This document shows, in pieces, positions 43,990-52,822 of a stretch of 64,000 nt of DNA. The DNA is from Thermoanaerobacterium sp. RBIITD. GTDB lineage: Bacteria; Bacillota; Thermoanaerobacteria; Thermoanaerobacterales; Thermoanaerobacteraceae. The position numbers were made by a program, and so were the translations under genes. The first letter of the stretch is position 1; each line of letters begins with the position of its first letter. Below the pieces are notes generated by a model. It saw only the letters and a program-made list of their open reading frames with translations, made no database searches and was not told where the DNA came from. The DNA is taken from the NCBI RefSeq assembly GCF_900205865.1, contig NZ_LT906662.1, positions 2,431,411 to 2,495,410 of the forward strand. The letters run 5' to 3'.

Positions 43990-45773
43990 TTGATTCAAGT
44001 GTCATAAGAAGCATTTTTTTAAGCTGCTAATGATAACTTTGCTTGATTTTTACCTGATTTTGTAAGAATAAATTTGATTTTGATATTTTTATACAAAGTT
44101 GCAGCCATCTCCGCTGCCATTTTCAGTATTTTTTTTGCATTTATGGCTCCTATTTTGAATGAAAACCAGATTTTTGAGCGCACTAATCCCCTTACAGGTA
44201 TCACATCTACATAATATTTGCGCCTTAGTATTGATGGAATACCCTCCACTCCATTTCTTATCTTTTGAAGTACACTGTATTCTTCTGTTGACATCTTTTT
44301 CAAATAGCTTGCTCTTTGTATTGTTTTTGCTGTTATCAGTACATATGCCGATTTCTTTTGTAGCTTCGCTCCACATTTTTCTCTTAGTGGACAATGTTCA
44401 CATGTTTTTTTATTGAAGGATGCTCTATATAATCCTGTTTTTTCATAGTATCTTGTTTTGTATGGTTTTTCTCCTCTTGGGCATTTGATTATTTCATGGG
44501 TCGTTTCATCTAATTCAAATTCGCTTTGTATTTCATCTGGCAATTTCCCTATAAGAGCTGTTGTTATTAGTTCGATATTGTTTTTATCTGCAAGTTCTAT
44601 GTTTTCAATGCTGCTGTAAGCTCCATCTGCTATTATTGTTATTTCTTTTTCTTGTTTCCCTAGCTTTTCTATTGTTTCTTTGCAAAAGCTGCTATCGCTG
44701 TGTGTGTTTACATCATAGTCATAGCTGGTTATTATGGAGCCTTTTTCGTCTATTGTTTCTACTATGTTAGCTACATAGCCTTTATGGTCTTTTCCTGCTT
44801 TTTTGCGATATGTTGCATCTGGGTCGCTTGGGTTTTGAAGACTATCAGGGCTTATTTTTTCTTTTTCTACTGGTACTATCTTGCCTTCTTCTGTTATTTC
44901 TGTTTGTTCTTTTAGTACACGCTGTAATAGCTGATATTCTGGTAATTCAGCGTATGCTTCTCCTAATTCTTTTATTAGTGTATAGGCATCTTCAATTATT
45001 TCTTGAAGTCTTTTTGTTATTTCTTCGTTTTTTCTATGATAGATTGTTTTGTTTCTGTCGTCTTCATCTAGGTAGTGTTCCATGTTTTTGAGGTGTTGAT
45101 ATTCTCCTGTTTTGTATACTGCCTTGACCATATTTGCTACGCATGTGTATAGTATTTCTAATCTGGACATTTTTTTGCAACTGGATGATACCATAATGCT
45201 GTCCATTCTTTTTACTGATGGATTTATATTAAAGTATTTTACAAATACGTTTGCCATGGCTTCCATTTCTTCATGAAGAAGGTCTCTTCCTGTTTCTAGA
45301 TTGTAAAGATATAGCCTTTCACGAAAACGGCTAAAAGTCCTATCACTGAAAGGTTGACTTTTGAAGCTTGTAGTGTGAAGGGCGTATTGGAAACGGACAT
45401 CACATAGGATGCTTGCTAATAGTTCGTCATCTGTGAGATTAAACATTTCTTTTAGTATTAGGGCTCCAATTATTGCGTTTACAGGACTGTTTGGACGAGA
45501 AGCGGGATTGTCACTGTACAATACGGAAAAGCGTTTCTCATTGATTGCTGGAAATATGATTTCAGCAAAGCCTTTTGCCCATGAATTTAAAACAAACGTT
45601 TTTGTTCTTTCATCCAAGTTTAAGAATCTATCATCAATTGTGATTTGTTGATATTCGTTTGGTTTGAATGCCATGGCTATGTATCGCTCCTTCTATTTCC
45701 TTTTGTTTGTATTTCTATTTTACCATATTTTTAGTTTATCATGAAGGAAAAATACTTTTGACACCTTAATCAA
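43990..45773. mobile_element. IS1182-family insertion sequence inside the GDPD gene
   Basis: The left end TTGATTCAAGTGTCATAAG (43990-44008) and the complement of the right end, TTGATTAAGGTGTCAAAAG (45755-45773), agree at 16 of 19 positions. These are taken as terminal inverted repeats, giving 1784 bp. The bases just outside are AA on both sides. Removing the element and one AA restores the GDPD frame (SHNKLK joined to FKIRKHIIRLEEVL). A minimal alternative puts the ends at the GTGTCA/TGACAC boxes (43999 and 45764). The transposase is intact, suggesting recent arrival. Confidence 0.82.
44019..45674 (-). CDS. IS1182-family transposase
   Basis: 551-residue DDE transposase. The N-terminal region SRPNSPVNAIIGALILKEMF and FSDRTFSRFRERL is typical of IS1182/IS1380-like enzymes. 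The catalytic domain has KDHKGYVANIVETIDEKGSI and ITIIADGAYSSIENIELADK. Then comes a Cys cluster (KKTCEHCPLREKCGAK), and the C terminus has the KIGAINAKKILKMAAEMAA helix. Full length with no internal stop, so likely active. Encoded opposite to the interrupted gene. Confidence 0.93.
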   Translation of the reverse strand: MAFKPNEYQQITIDDRFLNLDERTKTFVLNSWAKGFAEIIFPAINEKRFSVLYSDNPASRPNSPVNAIIGALILKEMFNLTDDELLASILCDVRFQYALHTTSFKSQPFSDRTFSRFRERLYLYNLETGRDLLHEEMEAMANVFVKYFNINPSVKRMDSIMVSSSCKKMSRLEILYTCVANMVKAVYKTGEYQHLKNMEHYLDEDDRNKTIYHRKNEEITKRLQEIIEDAYTLIKELGEAYAELPEYQLLQRVLKEQTEITEEGKIVPVEKEKISPDSLQNPSDPDATYRKKAGKDHKGYVANIVETIDEKGSIITSYDYDVNTHSDSSFCKETIEKLGKQEKEITIIADGAYSSIENIELADKNNIELITTALIGKLPDEIQSEFELDETTHEIIKCPRGEKPYKTRYYEKTGLYRASFNKKTCEHCPLREKCGAKLQKKSAYVLITAKTIQRASYLKKMSTEEYSVLQKIRNGVEGIPSILRRKYYVDVIPVRGLVRSKIWFSFKIGAINAKKILKMAAEMAATLYKNIKIKFILTKSGKNQAKLSLAA

Positions 45774-46303
45774 AATTTAAAATAAGAAAACATATCATAA
45801 GGCTTGAAGAAGTGCTTAAAATTGTAAAAGAGTTTAATAATATAAAAATTAACCTTGATATAAAAGAAATTGAAGGCATTATATATTTGAAAGAGCTTTT
45901 ATATAAGACTGGAATGAATAATAGAGTGTTTTTAACCGGGATTTCATATGATTTAGTTGGACAAGTCCTTGAAAAACACATTGATATTCCATACTTTTTA
46001 AATATTGATCTTAACTTATTTAATAGAACTAACAAGGATTACATTATTGAACAAATAAAAATGATAAACAATTTGGATGTACTTGGTATTAATATTGACT
46101 ATCATCTTGTTACTCCTAAGCTGGTTGAATACATACATAATGTAAATAAAAAACTGTCTGTGTGGACCGTTGATAACATTAATGATATCTTTAGAATGAT
46201 AGAATATGGTGTTGATAATATTACTACAAATAAGGTTGATTTGGTTGCTAAGATTTTAAAAGAAGAGAATCTATATTTGGATTCTAATAGCACTCAGGAG
46301 TGA
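45774..46303 (+). pseudogene. Glycerophosphodiester phosphodiesterase, 3' part
   Basis: In frame from 45776 this reads FKIRKHIIRLEEVLKIVKEF, then INLDIKEIEG and near the end KLSVWTVDNINDIFRMIEYG and VDNITTNKVDLVAKIL. The WTVDN and GVDNITTNK phrases are the usual C-terminal GDPD motifs. A GTG at 45812 could initiate a fragment, but without the N-terminal catalytic residues it cannot be active. It ends 6 bp before the permease gene. Confidence 0.85.
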
Positions 46304-46309
46304 TATTGA

Positions 46310-47149
46310 TTGAGATTATTTAGTATAAAAGGATTTTATTACGCACTAGGAAAGAAGAGATTTTTAGAATTTATTGCATTTACAATTTTTCTTTTGTTTT
46401 TCTTTGGACCATTGATGAATGTAATTATGTTAGCTTTTTCAGATGAATATCAATATCCAAATTTCTTTCCATCTGCATTATCGTTGAAGTGGTGGCAGTT
46501 TGTTTTATCACAAGATAATCTTGTAAGTTCAATGATTTTGTCATTTGTAGTAGCTATTACGACAACATTAATATCAATAATAATATGTGTTCCCGCAGCC
46601 TATTCATTTGCAAGATTCAAATTCCCTTTTAGAAGACTGTTTCTTTTCTCGTTTCTAGTAACAAATGCTTTTCCTAAAATAGGTCTATATGTTACAATAG
46701 GCATACTATTTTATAAACTCAACCTTATGGGTACCTTTTTAGGGGTTATAATAATTCATTTAATAAATACAATGATGTATATGACATGGATACCTGCGGG
46801 TTCATTCAAAAATGTTCATAGACAACAAGAGGAAGCAGCAAGAGATATTGGTGCTTCACCATTTCAAACGTTTATGCATGTTACTCTTCCAATAGCAATG
46901 CCTGGTATATTAGTTGCTTCGATTTTTACATTTCTAGAATCATTGGAAGAAGCACAAGGAACTTTATTAGTCGGCGTACCTAATTATAAGACAATTCCAG
47001 TAGTCATGTATTCGGTAATATTTGATTATCCAGCGACAGCTGGAGCGGTATTTTCACTTATCCTTGTTATACCGACAATAATTCTTCTATTTATTCTTAT
47101 CAAGTATTTTGGTACAAACATACTGGCAGAAGGGTTTAAAATAAAATAA
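46310..47149 (+). CDS. ABC importer permease (MalG-like)
   Basis: 279-residue inner-membrane permease with six predicted helices. The ATPase-contacting EAA loop reads EEAARDIGASPFQTFMHVTL. TTG 46310 is the start, behind GGAGTGAT. It is the first of four transporter genes (permease, ATPase, binding protein, second permease), directly behind the split GDPD gene. It resembles permeases for sugars, glycerol-3-phosphate and phosphonates; the substrate is not fixed by the sequence. Confidence 0.9.
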   Translation: MRLFSIKGFYYALGKKRFLEFIAFTIFLLFFFGPLMNVIMLAFSDEYQYPNFFPSALSLKWWQFVLSQDNLVSSMILSFVVAITTTLISIIICVPAAYSFARFKFPFRRLFLFSFLVTNAFPKIGLYVTIGILFYKLNLMGTFLGVIIIHLINTMMYMTWIPAGSFKNVHRQQEEAARDIGASPFQTFMHVTLPIAMPGILVASIFTFLESLEEAQGTLLVGVPNYKTIPVVMYSVIFDYPATAGAVFSLILVIPTIILLFILIKYFGTNILAEGFKIK

Positions 47150-47181
47150 GTTTTTTTGTTAAGATAATGGAGGAAAAAATA

Positions 47182-48171
47182 ATGACAGAAATAAAAGGAA
47201 ACGGTCCTAAACTTATACTAAAGGATATAACTAAAAAATACGAAAATGGTGATGGGGTAGAACATATAAATTTGGAAATTTACGAAGGTGAACTAGTTAC
47301 TATCCTTGGTCCTTCTGGATGTGGTAAGACAACAATTTTAAGGATTATTGGTGGTTTTCTTGAGAATGACTCAGGAACTGTTATACTTGACAATATTGAT
47401 ATTGGGAAATATCCACCAGAAAAAAGACCTACTGCTATGGTGTTTCAGAATTATAATCTTTGGCCTCACATGACGGTTTTTGAAAATCTTGCATTTGGAC
47501 TTCGTTTAAGAAAGCATACAAAACAGAGGATTAAAGAAGAGGTATCTAATGCATTGAGGCTTGTTAAAATGGAAGGCATGGAAAAGAAATATCCATCGCA
47601 ATTATCTGGAGGTCAACAACAAAGGGTAGCAATTGCTAGAGCATTGCTAATTAAACCATCACTTCTTCTTTTAGATGAACCATTTTCAGCCCTTGATGCA
47701 AAAATAAGAGCACAGATGAGAGAAGAACTTAAAAGAATTCAGAATGAATTAAATATAACAGTTGTCTTTGTGACACATGATCAGGAAGAAGCTATGGCTA
47801 TATCAGATAGGATTGTTGTTATGAATAAAGGCGTAATAGAGCAAATTGGCACGCCTGCGGAAGTTTATGACAAACCCGTAAATAAATTTGTAGCTGAGTT
47901 TATTGGTAGCATGAACTTTATTTCGGGCAATGATTCCAATGACATTATTGCAGTACGACCAGAAAACGTCAGCGTTAACAAGTATGGTGAAGGAGAAATT
48001 GATGGTAAAATTAGTACAATAATGGTGCTAGGACATTTTGTTGAAATGAATGTAGAAACTCAAAAGGGTATTATTAAGACCTTTTTACCAAGGGAAAATA
48101 CAGAAACATATAAAATTGGCGATTATGTGAGTCTATCTATAGGAAGGCATTGTATTTATAAAAATAAATAA
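47182..48171 (+). CDS. ABC importer ATPase (UgpC/MalK/PhnT-like)
   Basis: 329-residue ATP-binding subunit. Walker A GPSGCGKTT, Q-loop MVFQNYNLWPHM, signature LSGGQQQR, Walker B LLLLDEPFSALD and switch His VTHDQEEAMA are all intact. A TOBE-type C-terminal domain (IAVRPENVSVNKYGEGEIDG) follows. ATG 47182 is chosen since GGAGG lies about 8 nt before it; an upstream in-frame ATG precedes that RBS. Confidence 0.94.
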   Translation: MTEIKGNGPKLILKDITKKYENGDGVEHINLEIYEGELVTILGPSGCGKTTILRIIGGFLENDSGTVILDNIDIGKYPPEKRPTAMVFQNYNLWPHMTVFENLAFGLRLRKHTKQRIKEEVSNALRLVKMEGMEKKYPSQLSGGQQQRVAIARALLIKPSLLLLDEPFSALDAKIRAQMREELKRIQNELNITVVFVTHDQEEAMAISDRIVVMNKGVIEQIGTPAEVYDKPVNKFVAEFIGSMNFISGNDSNDIIAVRPENVSVNKYGEGEIDGKISTIMVLGHFVEMNVETQKGIIKTFLPRENTETYKIGDYVSLSIGRHCIYKNK

Positions 48172-48195
48172 TAATATAAAAAAGGAGGATAAATC

Positions 48196-49365
48196 ATGAT
48201 TAACAGAAAGATATTGTTAATTCTAATATCAATTTTTACAGCATTATCTATTTTAGTAAGCGGTTGTGGTTCAAAAAATACTGCGACGAATAATAATTCA
48301 AGTAGAAATACTAAGTCGACCATAAATCTTTATACAGGTGGTTCTGATAATGTACGTGCTACTTGGGAAGCAGTTTTAAAAGCATTTAAAGATAAAAATC
48401 CTGATATAGATGTAAAGTTGCAATATTTAGCATCAGGCACAGGCGGCGTAGGAGGTGTTGACAAGCTGATATCTGCAATAAAAGCAGGACAAAAAGAAAC
48501 AGATATTGATATATTAGAAACAAGTGATAATGATTTAATAAGGATATTCAATGAAACTAGAAAAGACGCATTAACTACTCTTTCAACTGATAAGATTCCA
48601 AATATGAAGAATATTGTACAAAAGTCGACTATTAGCGGAGACAAGGCTATGGCTTTTCGTGGTACTACGGTATTACTAGCATATAATTCAGATAAAGTAC
48701 AAAACCCCCCAAAAACTGCCGATGAATTGTATGATTGGATAAAAAAACATCCGGGAAGATTTGCATACAATGATCCTACAACAGGCGGTGCAGGTGATTC
48801 ATTTTTAATAACTGCCATATATAATAAACTTCCTGAAGAAGCATTGACTTCAGATGATAAAAAGTGGGAAGACCAATGGAAACCGGGATTTGATCTTCTA
48901 AAAGAATTACATCCATTTATGTATAAAGCATCCGGAAAAGTACAGTATCCGAAGAAGAATCAGGGGACACTTGATTTGCTTGCCAATGGGGAAGTAGATA
49001 TGATTCCAGCATGGGCAGATATGACTCTTGATCAAAAATCACGCGGATTGCTACCTAAATCAATAAAATTAGCACAAATTGACCCTCCTTTTACAGGTGG
49101 AATTCAAACACTTGTTATTCCAAGCATGTCTAAAAATAAAGAAGCTGCATACAAATTACTCAATTTTGTAGCATCACCTGAAGGGCAAAAGATTTTCGTA
49201 GAAAAGATGAAAGCCATTCCAGTAATAAAAACGTCATTACTCTCTAAAGATACACTTGATATGCTTTCTGGTCTTGATATTAAAAAATTGAGGACATATA
49301 CCATAGGTGCGCTCGATGGTGAAGCACAGAAGAAATGGCAAAGCGAGATTGCTACACTTAATTAA
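48196..49365 (+). CDS. ABC importer solute-binding lipoprotein
   Basis: 389-residue lipoprotein: signal peptide with lipobox LVSGCG, a short Asn/Ser linker, then a class-1 solute-binding fold (NLYTGGSDNVRATWEAVLKA; AYNDPTTGGAGDSFLITAIY; LLANGEVDMIPAWADM). The NDPTTGG pocket phrase is like that of binding proteins for phosphonates, ferric ions and related anionic ligands. With the GDPD and PHP enzymes next to it, a phosphorylated ligand is the best guess. AAAGGAGGAT is its RBS. Confidence 0.9.
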   Translation: MINRKILLILISIFTALSILVSGCGSKNTATNNNSSRNTKSTINLYTGGSDNVRATWEAVLKAFKDKNPDIDVKLQYLASGTGGVGGVDKLISAIKAGQKETDIDILETSDNDLIRIFNETRKDALTTLSTDKIPNMKNIVQKSTISGDKAMAFRGTTVLLAYNSDKVQNPPKTADELYDWIKKHPGRFAYNDPTTGGAGDSFLITAIYNKLPEEALTSDDKKWEDQWKPGFDLLKELHPFMYKASGKVQYPKKNQGTLDLLANGEVDMIPAWADMTLDQKSRGLLPKSIKLAQIDPPFTGGIQTLVIPSMSKNKEAAYKLLNFVASPEGQKIFVEKMKAIPVIKTSLLSKDTLDMLSGLDIKKLRTYTIGALDGEAQKKWQSEIATLN

Positions 49366-49380
49366 GAATCCATTTATTAA

Positions 49381-49417
49381 AAACATCGTGTCGGCATTTA
49401 ATGTCGACTCGATGTTT
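49381..49417 (+). other. Long intra-operon hairpin behind the binding-protein gene
   Basis: AAACATCGTGTCGGCAT (49381-49397) pairs with ATGTCGACTCGATGTTT (49401-49417), 17 positions with one T-T mismatch and one wobble, loop TTA. No T-run follows (TGTAAAAAG). This fits an mRNA-stabilising or attenuating element that raises binding-protein expression over the last permease. Confidence 0.65.
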
Positions 49418-49439
49418 TGTAAAAAGAAGGTGGTTTAAT

Positions 49440-50288
49440 TTGAAAAAGAATATTGTTAATAAATTTATTGGAATAGGACTCGTTTTACCATCAATTTTTA
49501 TCATAATCGTTGTAATTACAATACCCATTATTCAATCAGTATTGCTAAGTTTTCAGTCAAAAGATGGAAAATATTCTTTAGAAAATTATGTTCATTTATT
49601 CTCTGATAGAAGTTCAGTAAATAATATAATATATACTTTGAATATTGTCATAATTACAGTTATTTTTACAATAATCTTCGCATATCTGATGGCTATGTAT
49701 TTAAGATTTTGTAAAAGTTGGTTTTCAAATGCAATAGGTAAACTTTACTTAATTCCAAAGTTTATTCCCGGAATTGTCGCAGTATATGCTATGATGGGAG
49801 TTATTAATGATGCGGGTGCTATTAACAGGCTTTTACTTATATTCGGTATTCATTTTAAACCAAGTTTAATGTATACTCCACAAGGAATTATACTAATGAA
49901 TTTATGGTTTAATATTCCATTTGCTACAATAATAATCAGTGCAGCACTATCTAGCATTCCAAATTCTATAATTGAAAGTGCCAGAGATGTTGGCGCAAGT
50001 AAAGTAGAAATATTTAGAAGAATAATATTACCTTTAACCGCGAAATCTGCTTTAGTCGCAATCACATTTGTATTTATGAGCAATGTAGGATCATTTACAA
50101 CACCATTTTTGATGGGATCAAATTCACCTATTATGCTAGGTGTATCACTATATCAGGAATTTGGTGCATTTTATAATTTACAAAAAGCAGCAGCGATATC
50201 TGTCTTCATGTTTATTATTTGCTCGATAGTTGGTGCTTTTTATATATATTCAATAATGAAAGAAGATAAATGGAATATCCAAGAGTAA
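49440..50288 (+). CDS. ABC importer permease (MalF-like)
   Basis: 282-residue permease with six helices, partner of the one at 46310. The EAA loop reads IESARDVGASKVEIFRRIIL. TTG 49440 follows AGAAGGTGG; an upstream frame from 49401 lies within the hairpin and is rejected. Separation of the two permease genes by the ATPase and binding-protein genes is uncommon for sugar importers. Confidence 0.9.
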   Translation: MKKNIVNKFIGIGLVLPSIFIIIVVITIPIIQSVLLSFQSKDGKYSLENYVHLFSDRSSVNNIIYTLNIVIITVIFTIIFAYLMAMYLRFCKSWFSNAIGKLYLIPKFIPGIVAVYAMMGVINDAGAINRLLLIFGIHFKPSLMYTPQGIILMNLWFNIPFATIIISAALSSIPNSIIESARDVGASKVEIFRRIILPLTAKSALVAITFVFMSNVGSFTTPFLMGSNSPIMLGVSLYQEFGAFYNLQKAAAISVFMFIICSIVGAFYIYSIMKEDKWNIQE

Positions 50289-50328
50289 TTTACAGTTTAA
50301 AATCTTATTAAATATAAGGATGATGATT

Positions 50329-51225
50329 ATGTTAAAAGAGATGATGAAACACGAATATCCAGATCTAATAAAAAAACTTGTAAAAAGTGAAACGTGGGAT
50401 AAATTGGAAGATATGGATATTTGCGATTTGAGTATATTGATAAATAATTTATTAGCGTTATCATATCCTAATGATCCCGCTCCGTTGGTGAGAATAGGAG
50501 AAGCATTTCATATAAAAAAGGATTTACTCAAGGCTGGTTTGTATTATAAAAAAGTATTAGAGATGGAACCGGCAAAAGTGCCAAATGAGTATGATATTAA
50601 CATGATGCTTAAATATGCTCCTATTCTTTATACAACAAAAAATGAATATTTTAATCTTAAAGATATAATTGCTATACACCATCCAGAAAAACCTTTAATA
50701 GCATATCATTTATTCTGGGATGATGACTATAATTACCCGGATGATTATGAACCATGTGACCATGAAGAAATTTGGGTATCATATGATGTTAAGACAAAGC
50801 TTGTTGATGGAGTTTGGACTTTTTATCATAGTCATATACTATCATCACAAGAAGCTATTGATAAAGCAAATAGAGATGAAGGACATCCAAGTATTTATAT
50901 TGAATGGGGGATACATGGTTCAATAATTGATGGATGGGAAAACATCATTATAAATGATATGGGCATCAAATTATCCGATTTTCTTAAAAATACATATCGC
51001 GATTTATCAAATGGTGGAAGAATGAAAAAACATCCGATAAAACAAAGATGGCCGGAATGTTTTAAAGGCAGTTTTGAAGATTATACAACTTTTAATAAGC
51101 CAATATATACTTACGATTATTTAAAGAATAAAAAAATGTATATTAAATATAGGTGGTCTAATCCAATAATTCAACAATATTTTCTTCCATACAATTTTGC
51201 GCCAAAATATGATTGGCCATTTTAA
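50329..51225 (+). CDS. Unrecognised protein with TPR-like helices and His/Asp-rich domain
   Basis: 298-residue soluble protein that I do not recognise. Residues ~50-82 look like one TPR-type helix pair (VRIGEAFHIKKDLLKAGLYY). The centre (about 117-205) is rich in potential metal ligands in conserved-looking phrases: IAYHLFWDDDYNYPDDYEPC, DHEEIWVSYD, VWTFYHSHIL and YIEWGIHGS. This layout recalls Vps62/NPP1-like proteins, but the resemblance is loose. No signal peptide. It lies between the ABC importer and the PHP phosphoesterase genes, so a hydrolytic or binding role for the imported compound is possible. ATG 50329 is chosen by spacing to AAGGA. Confidence 0.7.
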   Translation: MLKEMMKHEYPDLIKKLVKSETWDKLEDMDICDLSILINNLLALSYPNDPAPLVRIGEAFHIKKDLLKAGLYYKKVLEMEPAKVPNEYDINMMLKYAPILYTTKNEYFNLKDIIAIHHPEKPLIAYHLFWDDDYNYPDDYEPCDHEEIWVSYDVKTKLVDGVWTFYHSHILSSQEAIDKANRDEGHPSIYIEWGIHGSIIDGWENIIINDMGIKLSDFLKNTYRDLSNGGRMKKHPIKQRWPECFKGSFEDYTTFNKPIYTYDYLKNKKMYIKYRWSNPIIQQYFLPYNFAPKYDWPF

Positions 51226-51276
51226 ATTTATAAATTAAATATGTTTAAAAACAAAACTATGTTAGGTGATATAACG

Positions 51277-51747
51277 ATGAATTTAATTTATAAAACTGAA
51301 TCAATTGTGACACCTTTATGTATTAAAACTCATATAACCTATAAATTGTATTTACCTATGGTGTGTAAGAAATTGATTATTGAATTTTCTTATAATCCAA
51401 AAGAGTTGGATAACGCGGAAGAAAGTATGAAAATTATTAAAAAAGCATTAAAGAATTATGTGAATGAAGAAGATATGGTTTATTATAAAGAGAATCTAGG
51501 AAATTATCTACCATTAAAAAATTTGATTACCCTGTCATTTGATGATAAAAATGGATTTAGAGGATGTGCACATCGGCAAGATAATGTACAGAAATTATTT
51601 ATATCTAATAAAAGTGCGTCACCGGGATTAATTCAAGGCTCAATACCGGCTGGATATTTTTTTATAACGCTGAGTTTACATGCTATAGTTACGGATTTTT
51701 GCAAATATAAATTGTTTATTTGGGAAGGTAATGATGAATTTGAATGA
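51277..51747 (+). CDS. Separate beta-sandwich domain of a CehA/McbA-type phosphoesterase
   Basis: 156-residue protein. YLPMVCKKLIIEFSYNP, DDKNGFRGCAHRQDN and SASPGLIQGSIPAGYFFITL correspond in order to the N-terminal domain found fused to the PHP domain in CehA/McbA-family metallohydrolases. Here it is its own reading frame. It overlaps the PHP gene by 14 bp, so the two are probably made together as a split enzyme. ATG 51277 follows AGGTGAT. Confidence 0.65.
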   Translation: MNLIYKTESIVTPLCIKTHITYKLYLPMVCKKLIIEFSYNPKELDNAEESMKIIKKALKNYVNEEDMVYYKENLGNYLPLKNLITLSFDDKNGFRGCAHRQDNVQKLFISNKSASPGLIQGSIPAGYFFITLSLHAIVTDFCKYKLFIWEGNDEFE

Positions 51748-52750
51748 ATGGGTTCCTTTTGAATTACATACACATACAATTCATAGCGATGGTAAACTAA
51801 GTCTTATAGAGCTTGCTGAGTATATAAAAAGATTAGGGTTAAATGGATTTGCACTAACTGATCATAACACTAATTCTGGGTTTAAAGAAATTAAAGAAAC
51901 TGAATCTAAAAGTGGTATTTCAATAATTCGTGGTATAGAATTAACGACATTTTTTGGTCATATGCTTGTACTTGGAATTAATCATTATGTTGACTGGAGA
52001 GATTTAACCGCATCAAATCTTATAAGTAGAATAAAGGAAATACATAGTGAAGATGGTATCGTAGGAATTGCACATCCATTCCGTCCTGGTTTTCCAATGT
52101 GTACGGGGTGCTATTGGAAATATGTAATTGATAATTGGTCCGAGATTGATTATTTAGAGGTCTGGTCGAGGACTTTCCCTTCTAATAAAAGAGATAATTT
52201 GAGGGCTTTTAGATTATGGACAGATTTACTTAACCAAGGATATAAAATTACTGCTGTATCTGGTTTAGATTTACATTATTATGAATCAAAAAATGATCCG
52301 ATTGCGTCAACATATATTAAGAATTCGGGAAACGAACTAAGAAATGGAGAAAAAATAATAGAATCTTTACGGAATGGTTCTGTAATTGTGTCAATGGGAC
52401 CTTTACTGACATTTAATATTTTTTCGATTAATCAAAATATGGAATGGTGTATTGGTGATATAGTATATTTATTAAATGATAGCGAGAGACTTGGGATTAA
52501 AATCAATATTGATCTGTCTGTTAAGACAAATCACTGGGAAATTGAATATGATTCATTAAAAGTTAAATTAAATAGTAATTTAGGTTATTTAAATGAAAAT
52601 AAAATTAAAAATAGAAGTGGAGAACTTATTTATGAATTAGATATACCTAGAAAGTTATTATGGATGCGAGCAGAATTATTTGGTATTATGTATGGAACGC
52701 ATGTTATGATTGCATTTACTAATCCAATATATTTTAAATTTAAAATTTAA
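51734..52750 (+). CDS. PHP-domain metal-dependent phosphoesterase (CehA/McbA type)
   Basis: 338-residue hydrolase. PHP metal-ligand motifs are intact: FELHTHTIHSDGKLS, FALTDHNTNSG, IRGIELTTFFGHML, GIAHPFRPG and VSGLDLHYYESK. The C-terminal ~90 residues form a beta-rich domain. The family cleaves phosphate mono- or diesters. With GDPD, an importer and a LacI regulator in the same cluster, it probably processes an imported phosphorylated compound. ATG 51734 gives 5-nt spacing to GGAAGG; ATG 51731 is the alternative. Confidence 0.85.
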   Translation: MNLNEWVPFELHTHTIHSDGKLSLIELAEYIKRLGLNGFALTDHNTNSGFKEIKETESKSGISIIRGIELTTFFGHMLVLGINHYVDWRDLTASNLISRIKEIHSEDGIVGIAHPFRPGFPMCTGCYWKYVIDNWSEIDYLEVWSRTFPSNKRDNLRAFRLWTDLLNQGYKITAVSGLDLHYYESKNDPIASTYIKNSGNELRNGEKIIESLRNGSVIVSMGPLLTFNIFSINQNMEWCIGDIVYLLNDSERLGIKINIDLSVKTNHWEIEYDSLKVKLNSNLGYLNENKIKNRSGELIYELDIPRKLLWMRAELFGIMYGTHVMIAFTNPIYFKFKI

Positions 52751-52822
52751 AGATGAATTTAGCCAAAAATATCAGATATAATAAAAATAAGCTATATGGG
52801 CGTTTAGATGAAACAATAGTAA

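Noticed and set aside
44159-45651. Several plus-strand reading frames opposite the IS1182 transposase
   Set aside because: Hydrophobic, low-complexity translations with no RBS, lying antisense to an intact transposase; they are shadows.
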